Part shown: in pieces, positions 11,991-39,562 of the stretch
How the letters are laid out: every line of letters begins with the position of its first letter
Position numbering within the stretch: position 1 is the stretch's first letter
Assembly: GCA_009760855.2 (NCBI GenBank)
Contig: WPIO01000004.1
Span: 14,021,501 to 14,085,500, forward strand
Reading direction: 5' to 3'
Source of the DNA: Cristatella mucedo
Taxonomy: Eukaryota > Bryozoa > Phylactolaemata > Cristatellidae
Length of the DNA: 64,000 nt
Made by a program: the position numbers and the translations under genes
Notes under the pieces: generated by a model
Told to the model about the DNA's origin: nothing
What the model saw: only the letters and a program-made list of their open reading frames with translations
Databases searched by the model: none

Positions 11991-13051
11991 TTTATGCTTG
12001 AAAATTGCAAGGCAGCTCATAACTACATTGCATTGTCACTCTCTTGATTTTTGGCGTCATCGTGGCGACCCAGGATCGTTCAGTCACTAACCAAGCTGAA
12101 GCCAGTGACCATTCAATGCAGAATAGATATGCAATGAGTGAAAGGAGTCGAAACTAAAAGGCTCAACAGTTAACCGCGAATGGATCATTGAAATGCTGAA
12201 ATGGTCTAACGAGGAGTAGATGGATTGAGCTTACGGCGGTACGGCTCCGATGACACTAGGACAAACACTCGACGCTGCCTTGCATATGAACAAATGTCGG
12301 TTTTAAATTACGCTGGATTAGGTTTATTTCAAACGGAGTTTATTTGGCGGAGTTCGTACGTTCTGAGTACACGCGTTTGGAAATGCGCTCTTTGTAATGT
12401 TACGTAAGCCCACGATTGTCTAGTACTACTCGGCCGGTCGTGCCGGAAGCTAAATAGATCACAAGTTCTCACGCAGGCGTTTGAATTACCTTCTATTAGC
12501 TTCAGGCAGCGACGGTTTCGATAATGTGTTCGGCTGTCGCCTGTACACTGAGCACTCGGGACGCTTCGGCCACTCGCTGGCCGTGCTTCGAGACTCTAGT
12601 CCTAGTGCAGTGTTATGCAATGCATCTCGGTATGCAAGTTGTTATGTGACTGTGTCTCCGGCGGCGGCTGTTCTAATGGAGTCTCACGGAGACACGAAGA
12701 CACGAGCGGGCGAACGCGAGCGGTAAACGAGACTCTTTATTCCCCAGGGGTACATATGCGAGTTGGGGGCTGACTGACTCACCACAGATAAGGGAGTGCC
12801 TCTGTGGTGGGCCACATGCTTACGTCAAAGGCTCAACCACCCGCCAAAGGCGGGGCATACATCAGCGTCCGAGAAGCAACAGGCGCACGCAGCAAAGTCC
12901 ACTAAGCCACAAAGACCGTATGGGTGTTACGCAGCAGAGTTTTCTATAGAGAAGTCACAGCCTAAGCAGCTTTCGATAAGCATTCAGGTGTCAGCAGACT
13001 CCATCTCATGCAACAAATAGAAAGTAGAGAGAAGCATCGCAGAGGCGGGAT

Positions 13052-13136
13052 GGCAGCAGGGTCAGGAGGGCAGCAGGGTCAGGAGGGCAGCAGAGGCAGG
13101 AGGGCAGCAGGGTCAGGAGGGCAGCAGGGTCAGGAG
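13052..13136. repeat. 17-bp minisatellite, five units
   Basis: The unit GGCAGCAGGGTCAGGAG is repeated five times; only the third copy differs. It lies inside the LINE-B 3' region, where other copies show one unit or less, so it expanded after insertion. Confidence 0.95.
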
Positions 13137-13329
13137 GGCAGTTGAATAACATGGAAGTAGCAGCTCAGGACCACTGGAAAGGATGAGCCATAGTCGGCAA
13201 CGAGAGAGTAGATGTCGTTTCGTAAGAATTGTGGAAGCAAGTTCCACGGTGTAGGACCTTTGGAGTTAAACCTTCGGTTGTCAACGGTATTTAAGCGAAG
13301 GAACGGAACAGCTACTTTATTGTCCATAC

Positions 13330-13501
13330 GGTGAGCCGTGATGGCACACTAGGTAAGGCGGTTGCTTTCACGGCCTCGGTCCCGAGGTCGTGGGTTCGAT
13401 TCCTGCGGCGGGGCGATCCTTTATCGCCACTGCAAGCGGTGGTGATAGCCGTAAAGGCTCTTCTGTCGCTATACAAAAGAGGCTGTTAAATCAGCTAGGA
13501 T
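13330..13501 (+). mobile_element. SINE-A, full copy with target-site duplication
   Basis: A tRNA-derived SINE. The B box GGTTCGATTCC is at 13393-13403, with an A-box-like TGGCACACTAGG about 45 bases before it, and a tRNA-unrelated body follows. The host LINE-B is cut exactly here. The flanks TTATTGTCCATAC (13317-13329) and TTATTTATCATAC (13502-13514) are near-identical, while the uninterrupted LINE-B near 47775 has only one copy. This fixes the SINE ends. Confidence 0.88.
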
Positions 13502-13770
13502 TTATTTATCATACAGGACCTGATGGCCCGAGGAAGCTGGAACGGATGCAGCAATTCAGCTAGTTATGAAGGAGCCAAGCCGTGACGGGCCTTGCGGGTC
13601 AGCGCTAGAGCTTTACTCTTGTATTCGGCGATCAACCGAAAGCCATCGAAGCTCGTACAGCAAAGCAGACATGTGGTCAAACCTCCGGGATATGTTGACT
13701 AGCTTTGCAGCCATATTCATCGCCAGCTTGGCGTGGCCTGCCAGCATTAGTCACGCTGCAGTGCGGTCAA

Positions 13771-15035
13771 GCATCCGCTACCTGAGTTGGGCTTATGCCA
13801 AAGTTGCCATCCGACGCCGCTCCTGCCATCGGCAATAGCCCGCCATTCCACTTCCGCCTAGCGCCACCGCCCTGAGGGAGCGGCCAAGGGGGGGGGGTTG
13901 GGCGCGCAGATAAGATTCGCACCTAGCGACCGGTCAAGGCATGGCGCCGCAGCCCTTCTGTAGCCTAACAGGCCTCGCAGAACTGCCGGCCCGGAGGGCT
14001 CACTCAGCGCAACTATTCGGGGTATTTAGCTAGCAGCCAGCCGGAAGTGGTTTCCGAGAAAGAAGGGGCAACGGCGCGCCCCCCATCCCCCCCCCGCCTG
14101 TCTCCTCGAGTTCGGCAGCCATTGATGCTCCTCAGAGGGCGGATGTCTGCAATGTCGTAATTGTGCGGCTATGTTAATCAAATTATTTCAGATTACGTTT
14201 TTTCTGTACAGCTGAGGTCTCGAAATTGGGTCACTCTACAAGGTACTGGTAGGCGTGGATGCGTGCCGCTTTGACTCTATAAGGTTTCTTTAAAACTAGT
14301 GTGCCGCGCTTTAGGGAAGGTCTCCAACTTCATTCATGCTACTGCGACTACGGAAAAAAGACACCCCGCGCTTGCATCCAGCGCAGTACGCATATATGCG
14401 AAAACTGGCACGGTAGCTCCAAACTTGACCGTAGTAGAGGTTGCCAATGATTGGAACGCTGAAGAGACTCCAGCGAGCCTCCGGCACGTCTAGTCGGGCT
14501 GGTACAAGTGCGGGTTTAGCTCCCAGCACCGCACCAGCTACACCCTTCTAGCGCTGACTCATCCAGCACCTGCGACGGGCAGCGACTGAGAAGAGTTACC
14601 CGCGGGAGGGGGAGGGTGGGAGATTCTCCGTACGCTGAGCAGCTGAACCGGAGCCCGCTTTAGAGATTTAAACGCTGACATGCCGCTTCTCGGGCGCTCA
14701 TTGCCCCACCGCGGCGGCGGTGGGGCTCTGCAGAAGCAGCGGCGGCAAAGGCCCTCCGCGGGTCTCTCGACTCGCATCATTAGTCAGCGCCTATTGAGGG
14801 CGCGCTATACCCTGTCGGCCTCATGTAATGAGCGAATGGGGAGCCGCTGGGTTCGGGCTCTGACCCTACTATAGGCCCTTCTATTTGAGCCACTGCCCTT
14901 TGATGTCTGCTTACGGCCGGGCTCTTTAATGTGAATTTACGGCTGGGTTCTCAGGCGAGGACGACGCGTACGCAACGGTCGAGGCAGCAGTGGCGAGACG
15001 AGAGTGAATAGCTCGGCGCGCGGACTGCGGCCCTA
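13771..15035. other. Intergenic, nothing recognised
   Basis: Moderately GC-rich sequence with short C and G runs near 13890 and 14090. No frame shows recognised family similarity together with splice borders. Confidence 0.5.
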
Positions 15036-15645
15036 TTGTCTGCCCGCTTGTCTGTCGTAAGCGTCGCAGTTGCCACATCGCACCACTCCTCGCCGACCTG
15101 CACTGGCTACCAGTCAAGCAGCGGATCGACTTCAAGGTTTTGTCGCTCATTTTTAGGTCACTTCATTCTTTGGCTCCAGCCTATCTCTCAGATCTACACC
15201 CCGCCAGGCCAAGCATCGTACCACCCACTTTTCTGAATCCAAAAGTTTACCAATCCTCGTACAAATACCTCAAATCCTTTGGAGACCGTGCATTTAGTTC
15301 GTATGCTCCCAAAGCTTGAAACTCACTTCGACTTGCATCACAACATCTCTTACTTGACCACGTTTAGCAAGAACTTAAAAAACGCACCCATTTAGGACAG
15401 CATTTAGTGGGTTCCTTTGATTCGTTCTTCATGTGCTAAACGTGCTGACACCGTGCATGCTGCCACTAACCTCACTTGCATGCTGATCCTGTGCATGTCA
15501 CCCCTAACCATGTTATTCGTGTTGTTTATCAAGAGTTTTACTCACCATTCAATCGCGTTTCCCTTTGCAGCAAATGTAAAGCGCCTAGAGAGAGATTGAG
15601 TTCTCAGAGGGCGCTTTATCAAGTGCATTATTGTTATTATTATTA
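15036..15645 (+). mobile_element. LINE-A, RT C-terminus and complete 3' end
   Basis: The decayed frame encodes the same C-terminal protein as 57340-57832 (VVSVAVATSHH, LPVKQRIDFKVL), with frameshifts. It is followed by the LINE-A 3' region, the stem-loop at about 15576-15618 and a TTA-rich tail. The copy is 5'-truncated. Confidence 0.88.
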
Positions 15646-17929
15646 TCCAAAACGGAAGGAATAAAAAGAATAATGTTAATATGAAATTTCAATAGCGTCC
15701 TAGGATAACTGGATCTATTTCTAGGCATTTTGCATGTGTTGCAAAGTAAGTACGTCGATTTAGTTTATGACAACTCACCCAGCGCCCTCACGCATATGTA
15801 CAAGTAAATTTTTTGAGGAGCATGTGAGTTCTTAAGCGATTTCAAGCCATAGGCTTTCGCAACATCAGATGGGAATTATTTTAAGCTTTGAGAGCCTACT
15901 ATCTAAAGGCAGTGGTTTAAAGCCCAGCTCAAAACCGAAAGTCGGAAGATCAGAACATCGGGTTGTGTAAGATGCAGAGCCTTACTAGGATGCGAATGGG
16001 TGCGTATTTGGTGTTTTCGCGTTTGCTAAAGGCATGCTTGGCTGTTTAGTTTGGAATCAACCTTTATTCTACTTCGTCAACTATTACGATAGGCAGAATA
16101 GGGAACTTCTCCAAGTTTTGACAAAACATTGATGAGTTTTTGTGTAAACGTAGGCCTCGCGAGATAGATAAGCAGTCCTCCCTGTCAGAATAAATCAGTG
16201 GCGTTCGAGGCAAATCACTTCATTGCACATTATTTCAGTAACAGCGAGTAGTACCTTAGTATTCATAATCTGGCTGACGAATCACGCCAACGATTCACTA
16301 CTCCAACAGCCCGGATCGGAAATGGTTTGCAGAATAATAATATTAGATTTATGAAGGTCCATAAGTATGATACATCTCTTTCTAAGCACTTTATACATTT
16401 TAGAAATTGTGGCATTCGATTCGTGGTATTTGTGAGTTACTCATTTCATATGTGATAGATTAATTTGTAATTGCGTAGGCTTTATATTTCGGAATAACGT
16501 TTTTAAGATATTCGTACCCCAAAACGGCTTGGCAGTGGCTGGAGTGTTATTCCGGATTTCAGTATTTTTGTATGACTCGTCAAATAAATTCTGAAAATTT
16601 CAACCCCAGAAAAAAAGGCAGACTCTTGCTAGCAGAAAAGACTTTATACTTATGCCAAAACTGTTAGCTAAGAAAGCCACTTCATCAGAATCTCCAGGCG
16701 AATGAGTTCTTTTAATCCCTTTTTCCGCTCGCCATACTGATCTTTCCTAGATTCAGCCACATTGCCATTATTAGTTTTATTCCTATTAATAGCTCTGAAT
16801 GCGAAAAAATCGTCAGAAGTCATTTTTTTTACCAAAGACACTCGAATTGCTTTCAAAGATACAGCAAATCTTCACCCGCGGCTGAGAGTGAAAAGAGTTA
16901 GCGAAACGGTGAACATTTCTTAGTGTGTATAAGGCTCGCTGCTGAGCAAAATATCAAATGGTGGGTAATGAAGGAAAAAAACGCTCGGAGACGCTCCGGC
17001 GCTCGCGGGTTCGCACTTCGCCATCCACGGCCACGAGGTAGCACACGGCGACGAGGTGATTTGTGGTGGACACTTTGATTCAACTTGGTTAGAGCAGCCG
17101 GTCACGCTACAGCGCCGTGTCATAGCCACAAACAAAGGGCGTCCTCCTGGCGAGCCAGGTCGCTAAAGCACAGCTGAACTGTCGGCCTCAATCAAATCGA
17201 TCTTGCGCCTCTCCGCTCTCAGAGAGTCTGCTCCTCCCCAGCTCCTCGTCGCCTGCTCGAACAGTGTCAGCTTATTAGCGATCTCGAGCCCTCGAATCCC
17301 GGGGTGAAGGTCGTTTACCTAGACAGAGAGGAGCGGCTCGCTTCTCTTGAGCTATTGAAAGCTCAAAGAGCACTCGCTCGGCTTCGCTCCGCAGCCACGC
17401 ATGGAAGGCAGAAGGACAGAAGGTCTTTGCGCTTGAGTCCTAGCATGAAGCCTAGTAGCTCGAGCTCCATCCGGCGAGATCCGCCCCCTGGAGACTGGAG
17501 ACTTCCTTCATGGCAGATCTTCGGCTATCTTGGCGTGGCCTTCGCCTTCTCAAAGGCTCTTCCCTCCATGTGGTCATCCAGACGGCGACACCTGATTAAC
17601 GGCTCTGCTAATACGTTTTCCGCCTTCTTTGTTGGAAAACGTTGCACGTACCCCTGCATCCAATCAGTCACCTCCGACTAAGGCAAGTGCCGAGTACCAA
17701 TCTATGACCTCCCTTGAATAGTTTGCTTGAAGCTTATTTGTTGCATAAATTAAATAATTAAGGGATGCAAACAGAGGTTATCAGTTGAAGACCCTACACC
17801 ATTTCCACGGGGGTCTTTGCTGGCGGAAAAGTTTAGTCCCGTATAAAGTCAGGTTTCTAATGCTTCTCCGGAATTCAAGGGGTTGTAACGAAGTCTATAG
17901 AATCACCAATCATTTGCCCAATACTTGAA
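15646..17929. other. Intergenic, no supported gene
   Basis: A/T-rich to about 16850. A decayed LINE-A tail (minus) lies at about 16335-16420. Short open frames on the minus strand at 16668-16856 and 16898-17135, and a 125-codon frame on the plus strand at 17304-17681, lack recognisable domains and convincing exon borders. Confidence 0.5.
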
Positions 17930-18310
17930 AAGTCTGGACTGGATTCAGAGTTCCTAGCAACCCATCACTTAACCTCCCTTCGTCCCATTTTTGGGCAAGC
18001 TTCTCCGCAAGATTTCTCAAAGCAGTTTTTTTGCAACACATTGACAAAACTGAACGGTCAGAAATTGCAGTCGGGATTCAAGCGACACCACTTCACTGAA
18101 AGTGTTCGCATCAGTTTAATCAACTACACACTCAAGCAGCAACAATGACAGTAACGTCACTGCTCTGTTCCTTCTAGATCTTTCTGCTGCGTTTGACACT
18201 ATCTATCTTACGTGAATGGTTGAGATTGACGATCGGTCTGGCAGATGGTGTAGTTCAAATTGTACTCGTCCGATCGCGTTCAAACCACTTCGTATGGTGG
18301 TCATGACTCA
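17930..18310 (+). mobile_element. Reverse-transcriptase fragment of a LINE
   Basis: The plus strand encodes, with stops, FVPFLGKLL and then LLFLLDLSAAFDTI. The latter is the conserved motif-A region of non-LTR reverse transcriptases, where the Asp of FDT is catalytic. The fragment is broken and non-functional. Confidence 0.8.
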
Positions 18311-18785
18311 TTCAGCAGTTAACATGCTAAACATAGAAGCCGCATTCAACATAAATAAACTGCAAATTTAAAAATCTTTATGGGATATTTCCGGCTATTA
18401 TTCGGTGCGTGAAATTCACATCGGATGCGTGAGATAGCAATGTTGCTCTCCAGCAACAACCCTTTATTTAGTGACGATTCAACGTCAGCCTGCCGCAACT
18501 TTGACCTGCACATACAGACGCTACTTGTTATTCCATTCCAAACCAGGATAGTTAATGCACGAACGAAGTCTTGCAGTGCGTCGCCAGGTGAACAACTATG
18601 AGCGTTGAGGCGCGCAGATCGAGCACGAAGGGAAGCACGTGCTTTTAAGCAGGCTATTATACTGCCCGGAGCACTAGAAAACAGGCCAAAATAAACCTTT
18701 TGACTGCATGAGAAAACATCCAGGATGCTTATAACAAATAGTTGCCTCTGCAAATGCTGTAAGTACAAGGACAATTCTGTGTCAC

Positions 18786-21760
18786 TCAGAAGCTGGCAAG
18801 TCTAACGCTCAAAATCCGCTCGATCAGCTTGCACCCTATGGCTAGTGGCGTTTGTGAGACCTTTCGGCGCCGGGTGACAAAGCTACAAATGGCGAACCCT
18901 ACCTTGTCAAAAATTGCTGCATAATAGCTCCACCACAGAAGAAATGCAAAAAATGCACTAGCAGGCTTATTCAGTCGAGACATTGTTATTAACTGTAGTA
19001 AACGTGCAAGGTAGCTACCACTGCTATAACTAATGGGAATTTTGTCTGACCTTGAACGTGACAAACCGGTCTATTTCAGTATGAAAGTCAATATTTTCCA
19101 GCGTTTCTTTCTCTATGCTTAACAAGCACCAATCAGAGTCGATCTTGACCCAGTGACACTCTCAGATAAGACAGGATGATATTCAGCTTGCTAAAGGAAT
19201 GCTCACTATTGGCAACTGATGCAGCTTTGGTGAGAAAACTTGCAAAGGAACCTCTCAATATAAGAAACATATCATGTCCATAACTGACAATGAAGGCATC
19301 CAGAGCTCCAGTGGAGTGTTTGATGCCGAGTCGTGGCGTGTGGCAAGAAGCATTTTACAGGGAATATTTTGTTGTACAGCTCTGTTCTACCAACGTCTGA
19401 ACAGTAAAAGCTTTCAAGATGTAGACATTTCGCGGAGTTGCGTCTGAGCAAGTGTCCTCAAAGCTGCTTAACTTCCAAAAATTTGGTTTCTTATTGGAAG
19501 TTAAGCAGCTTTGAGGACACTTGCTCAGACGCAACTCCGCGAAATGTCTACATCTTGAAAGCTTTTACTGTAAAGCATCTGCGTCCTTCGGTGGATTCTG
19601 TATTCAACTGCAACTCCCCACAATTCACATCTCCTTTTGACATCTAGTAGTGATTCTGTGCACAGGTCTTCTCGAAGTCTTGAAAACTCAATCTCAAGAG
19701 AGCGTAGGTCACAAAAGGCTTATTTCACGTTCATCTTTGGATGATTCAGTCTTTTCTGAATGCGGTCAATCTTCCTTATATGCTTTACCAAAATGGCAAC
19801 AGAGCCAAAAAGTTCAACATCAAGATACAATGTAGGAGACAGCCAGCTTCCCTCTTGTTTCAAGTGTTCCACTTGTGTTCTCAGACAGTTGCTCTAAACA
19901 GCCTACAATGCTGTTCAGTCCATCACTGATAGCGTTGGCAGCCTCCGCTTTTGTACTCAGCCTTGCTGCAGAGTCACGTTTGACAGTGATGGCTAAGACT
20001 TTCGTCTGCTCTTCAACCTCAGTGTTGATATTGAAAAGAATAAGCAGGTGCTTTCAATTGTTCCAAAAATGTAATGACAACGGAATTTTGACTTGCATCA
20101 TGTCAGGTTCAAGCTGTGATTATCACAGTTTACAAAAACTGCCTCTCATTTTTGGATAGTTTTCTCTTTTGGACATCTGACAACTGGCCACACATGACTG
20201 CTGTGTTGTTGTAGCACTGCGACCTGCTATCTTGCAAGGACATTTGTGTCAGATTCAAGTTTGTCAAAGATGAGGACCCCAATTGCTACAGCATCTTTGG
20301 CGTAGATTTGAACAAAGCCCAGGGAAGCCTCTCTGACGATAACTGTTTCGTTGGCAAAGTCTGCATCGACAGCGTAACTAATGGCCTCAGACATCTCGCT
20401 CGCGGCGCTCGCTCGCGGTGTGCCAAATCAGGATTTTAGTCAACCTGAATTAAATAATACTTGTATTGCCGTATGTCACAGATTAGCTTGTCTCTGGCTG
20501 TGAATGCAAGAACACTAAGGGACTATTTTGGATTTAATGAGACAGATAAGAGACTGACTTTGGATTCTTGCTGGCATGGTCCAGGTGTGATTGTAGAGAA
20601 GGGTCGTAATGAGATAGAAGATAAAGAAGTCGAAAGAAATGTCCAGTGTTTTTCGCACCTGCGAGGCCAAGACTCTCTTGGTGACCACGCAATGCCAGGT
20701 TTTGGGAATTTAATAACTTGAAACAGTTGTGAACTCTCTATAGGACTTATTGCCATCGCCGTTTTTCCGATAAGATTTGTTCCTCAACAGCAAAGCCTAT
20801 ATTTCAGTTCCTTTGAGAAGTCTTCTCACAGTTTCTTTCCACACTGTGAAAGCCTGAGAGTGAGAACTCTCAGGCTTGTTTTTGGTTGTTTTCATGGGCA
20901 ATCAGTTGATCAGGATTCCTCCACTGGCCAAGCCCGTTTGCCAATTCGAGTTGATGATCGGGAATTTTGTGTGGATACAGAGAAGAGCAAACAACAGAAG
21001 CAATATACTGACTGTTTTGAGGTAGAGTAGACCAGCCAGGTCCTGCTAACTGTGGGCCAACTAGCAAGTTGCCTCTTGAACCAGGGTTTGCTCACGGCTC
21101 GACTACATTTTCTAGACAAGGGATCTTCTTAGTTCTGAAACAGGCTCGATCCATGTAGTACTGGTTCACTTCGAAGTTGCTTCGGACTGTGTGAAACAGA
21201 GGTTTGGTGAAACTTCAGGCAGCCAATATCATTCAGGGCCAGCACTTGAGAAATTGCCATAGATTCCGTATCATCTTTCTCGTTGTAGTGCTTGCACCCC
21301 TTTTTCCAAATGATGATCGTCTCCATCTTCACAGAGCAAAGCTTCCTTTCATAAAGTTTTCACCTAGCAGACAGTTTTTGTTTCTCCGCAGCTGTCATGC
21401 TTTCTGCCTTCACTCTTTCCTCCTTTTCCCTGTTGTTATATTGGTCTCCGTCCTGCTTGTTTTCTTCCTCAAACTGCTCTTCCTTTTTCTTTCTGTGATT
21501 GTCAGCATTTTCCTGGTATTTCCCTGTGTCTTCACTGTGTGTTCTTCAGCTTTGCCTCCTTCAAGAGACCTTCCAGTACCTTGCTTGCCTCTTTCTTCTC
21601 AAGTTTTCATTTTCTGTGCTGGGCACCACTTGATTTTTTCTCCCATGTCTTCCGAAAATATATCGGGGTGACCACAAACGTACAAAAGTACACAGTTGCC
21701 GTAGTGACAATGCCCTTGACGGAAGATGATCTAGAGTAACACTTACCTTCACACCATTGT
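18786..21760 (-). mobile_element. Decayed hAT-type transposon (TTF/ZMYM-like transposase)
   Basis: Read on the minus strand, three hallmark blocks occur in the right order across frameshifts. At about 21090-20890 is the TTF zinc-finger-like block (TWLVYSTSKQSVYCFCC, then WRNPDQLIAHENNQK). At about 20740-20530 is LALRGHQESLG, then FFRLLYLLSHYDPSLQSHL. At about 19260-19110 is the dimerisation block (SVANSEHSFSKLNIILSYLR). The N-terminal stretch to about 21760 is Lys/Glu-rich and less certain. Stops and shifts make it a pseudogene. I could not find both terminal inverted repeats, so the ends are approximate. Confidence 0.85.
19401..19571. repeat. Perfect 78-bp inverted repeat with 15-bp loop
   Basis: Bases 19401-19478 are the exact reverse complement of 19494-19571, separated by 19479-19493. 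It lies inside the hAT relic. The arms have no mismatch although the transposase around them is full of lesions, so the duplication is recent or maintained. Confidence 0.97.
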
Positions 21761-22824
21761 CTCCGGAGGAAGAGGTTGAGCCTTAGGGAAGCTTGATAAA
21801 AAGGTTAGGAAAGATTGCAAGTGCTCACGTCGTCTACATGCTGGCGCCAGGAGACTCAATGCACATAATATCTCTTAAGTAGAATAAAATAAAAAATAAA
21901 CTCACTAATCACTTTCTCAAACACTATTTTAGCGACGAACATTCCAAATCGGCAATGATCGAATGATCGGCAGTCAGTGTCCTGTCTACAAAATTGCATG
22001 GGCCGGATGATCTCTGGCGTGTGCCAGACTGGCACAGCTCGCTAAGCCTAGCTTGGTCGAAGTTTGTAAACATGCTTAACTAGCTCAGCCAGCAAAAGTC
22101 AAGTCCAATGAAACAAGGACTTGCTTGAAATCAAGATTGTAAAATATTTTCATGCTAATTGTTTGTGAATACATATTAGCTTACGTTAATAACTCATTCA
22201 CCACAAACACCCAATGGCCGCTACTGGAAACTAAGCTGCAAGTCAGTCATGATAAAATCAAAATGCAATTTCCAAGTTGGAACGAGTAGTAACCCGCCTA
22301 CAGTTTCGACCACTTCAAGCAATCCTAATGGGCTTGGGTCGGCGGTAAATCCACGGAGGGGAGGCTTCCCCCCCCCCCCATACACCGGGGCAGCGACCCG
22401 GGCCACAACCTACAGTATTTCTTCCTAGCCGCCGCGCCCCTCCCGACGATAAATAACGATAAGATTATGTCCTATTCCACTCGATGAGCAACTGCCAAGT
22501 TCGCGTCGAATAAACATAATGCTCACGCTAAAATTTGTCGTTGATTGTGAGTTTAGCCCCTACACAAAACTCTAACGGGTCTTGCCCCGCTATACAACAT
22601 TCAGTGGCCCTTGCCCACTACATAACAATCTTTCGGGTTTTCATTCACCCCTCGATGAAAATCCTGGCGAGGCCACTGTCTTATATAGCTTTTACGTAAA
22701 GCCACAGAGTGCAAGATGATGCGATAGTCAGAGCCAGTGACCTAACAACCGCTGGCCAACGTTAGCCGTGTTAAACTAGAGGGTCTCAGAATAGACGAGG
22801 GCCAAAAGTCAGGTAAAAAGAAAC
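21761..22824. other. Intergenic, nothing recognised
   Basis: No gene or domain seen. A C-rich patch at about 22335-22400 has a 13-base C run. It resembles the GC-rich ends of some hAT elements, but it faces away from the transposase relic. Confidence 0.5.
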
Positions 22825-23265
22825 GGCACTTTACAAATGCTGCAAGGGAAGCATTTCAATTGGTTAGTGATACCTTGCACAGTTTGAACACACATATGCT
22901 TACAAAGGACTTTCTAATAGATCCAGCAAATGCTGTGAGGAACTGGTGGGTGTTTAGCTTTTTTTTAAACGGAGTACAATCAATGGACGTCGTGACGTCA
23001 GTCGTGAGTGAGTTCTAGGCTTTGGAAGCATAAGAACTTGAGGTATGGCGTCCAAAGGATTTGAGTGTGGTTTGAGACACTGCTAAACAACTGAAATCGG
23101 AAGAATCATTCATGCTTCACACCATAGTATAAGAACGGTGATCGACAAATACAATCTATGGTCAGATCTGAACACTCAGTTTATTATCTTAAAAAAGACT
23201 AAGACCCGCAAGATGCGTTCTGTACTTATGTCGCAGAGCATGCAGTCACGATGTGCGCGGTTTAA
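22825..23265 (-). mobile_element. LINE-A fragment overlapping NNT 3' flank
   Basis: The minus strand matches LINE-A from its 3' non-coding region (CACTTTACAAATGCTGCAAG on plus) into the ORF end. It overlaps the stretch holding the likely NNT poly(A) signal. Confidence 0.65.
23180..23185 (-). terminator. Candidate NNT polyadenylation signal
   Basis: AATAAA on the minus strand, about 180 bp past the NNT stop codon and within LINE-A-derived sequence. The hexamer is canonical; the cleavage site cannot be seen from sequence. Confidence 0.5.
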
Positions 23266-23366
23266 GGGTCAGGAGAAACTAGTCCTCTCCACAATTAGGG
23301 ATAGCATGGATTTGCATGTGCTACAATCAGTAGTTGTCTTATTGTGCAACGACATGGCACGTGAGC

Positions 23367-39392
<16,026 letters not shown>

Positions 39393-39502
39393 CGTCGTCA
39401 CTGAAAACAGAACAGGCGGCATGCGACTGGGCGACTCTAGCCACCGGTCGGTAGCGCCGCAAGGGGGTTGCCAGCACTGAGTCCAGCAAGCAAGTCAGTG
39501 TC

Positions 39503-39562
39503 AAGATGGCTGCAGTGCTCGCGCACAAGATGGCTGCAGTGCACGCGCACCGCAGCCATCTT
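39503..39562. promoter_or_regulatory. Three YY1-like AAGATGGC motifs upstream of NNT
   Basis: AAGATGGC occurs at 39503-39510 and 39527-39534 on plus and at 39555-39562 on minus, each within a longer shared word CAAGATGGCTGC. They lie 110-170 bp upstream of the NNT start codon. YY1 sites of this form often mark animal promoters near the transcription start. Confidence 0.45.

Larger units (their letters stand above)
10098..12892. other. Intergenic, repeats only
   Basis: No exon-like frame was recognised. Contents: LINE-B tail with a (CT)n run, a (TA)n run at 11013-11036, a LINE-A tail and a SINE-B copy (listed separately). Otherwise it is anonymous sequence, A/T-rich near 10150-10450. Confidence 0.6.
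12893..13770 (-). mobile_element. LINE-B 3' portion, interrupted by SINE-A
   Basis: Read on the minus strand, 13770-13515 and 13329-13137 encode the C-terminal part of a non-LTR reverse transcriptase (RRFNSKGPTPWNLLPQFLR), followed by the 3' non-coding block down to 12893. The ORF is broken by stops and by the SINE-A insertion. The intact frame at 47616-48035 shows the same protein. Family assignment (L2/CR1-like) is inference from the conserved phrase PLLKELGW in that copy. Confidence 0.75.

Noticed and set aside
13330-13403. Possible tRNA gene with a perfect B box
   Set aside because: The sequence is repeated at several other sites with a common unrelated body and target-site duplications. 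It is the head of a SINE and does not form an intact cloverleaf by eye.
16668-17135. Two minus-strand frames, one with two Cys near its start, suggesting a THAP-like zinc finger
   Set aside because: The conserved aromatic/Pro residues and the later Cys-His pair of THAP domains are absent, and the frames do not join cleanly.
17304-17681. A 125-codon plus-strand open frame
   Set aside because: It begins with GTG, shows no domain I know and has no convincing splice partners. The opposite strand also holds an open segment, so neither is supported.
18346-18774. A 142-codon minus-strand frame
   Set aside because: No recognised domain. It lies between a LINE fragment and the hAT relic, and chance or remnant coding is as likely.
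22335-22400. C/G-rich patch resembling a hAT terminal repeat
   Set aside because: Its orientation points away from the transposase relic at 18786-21760 and no partner end was found.
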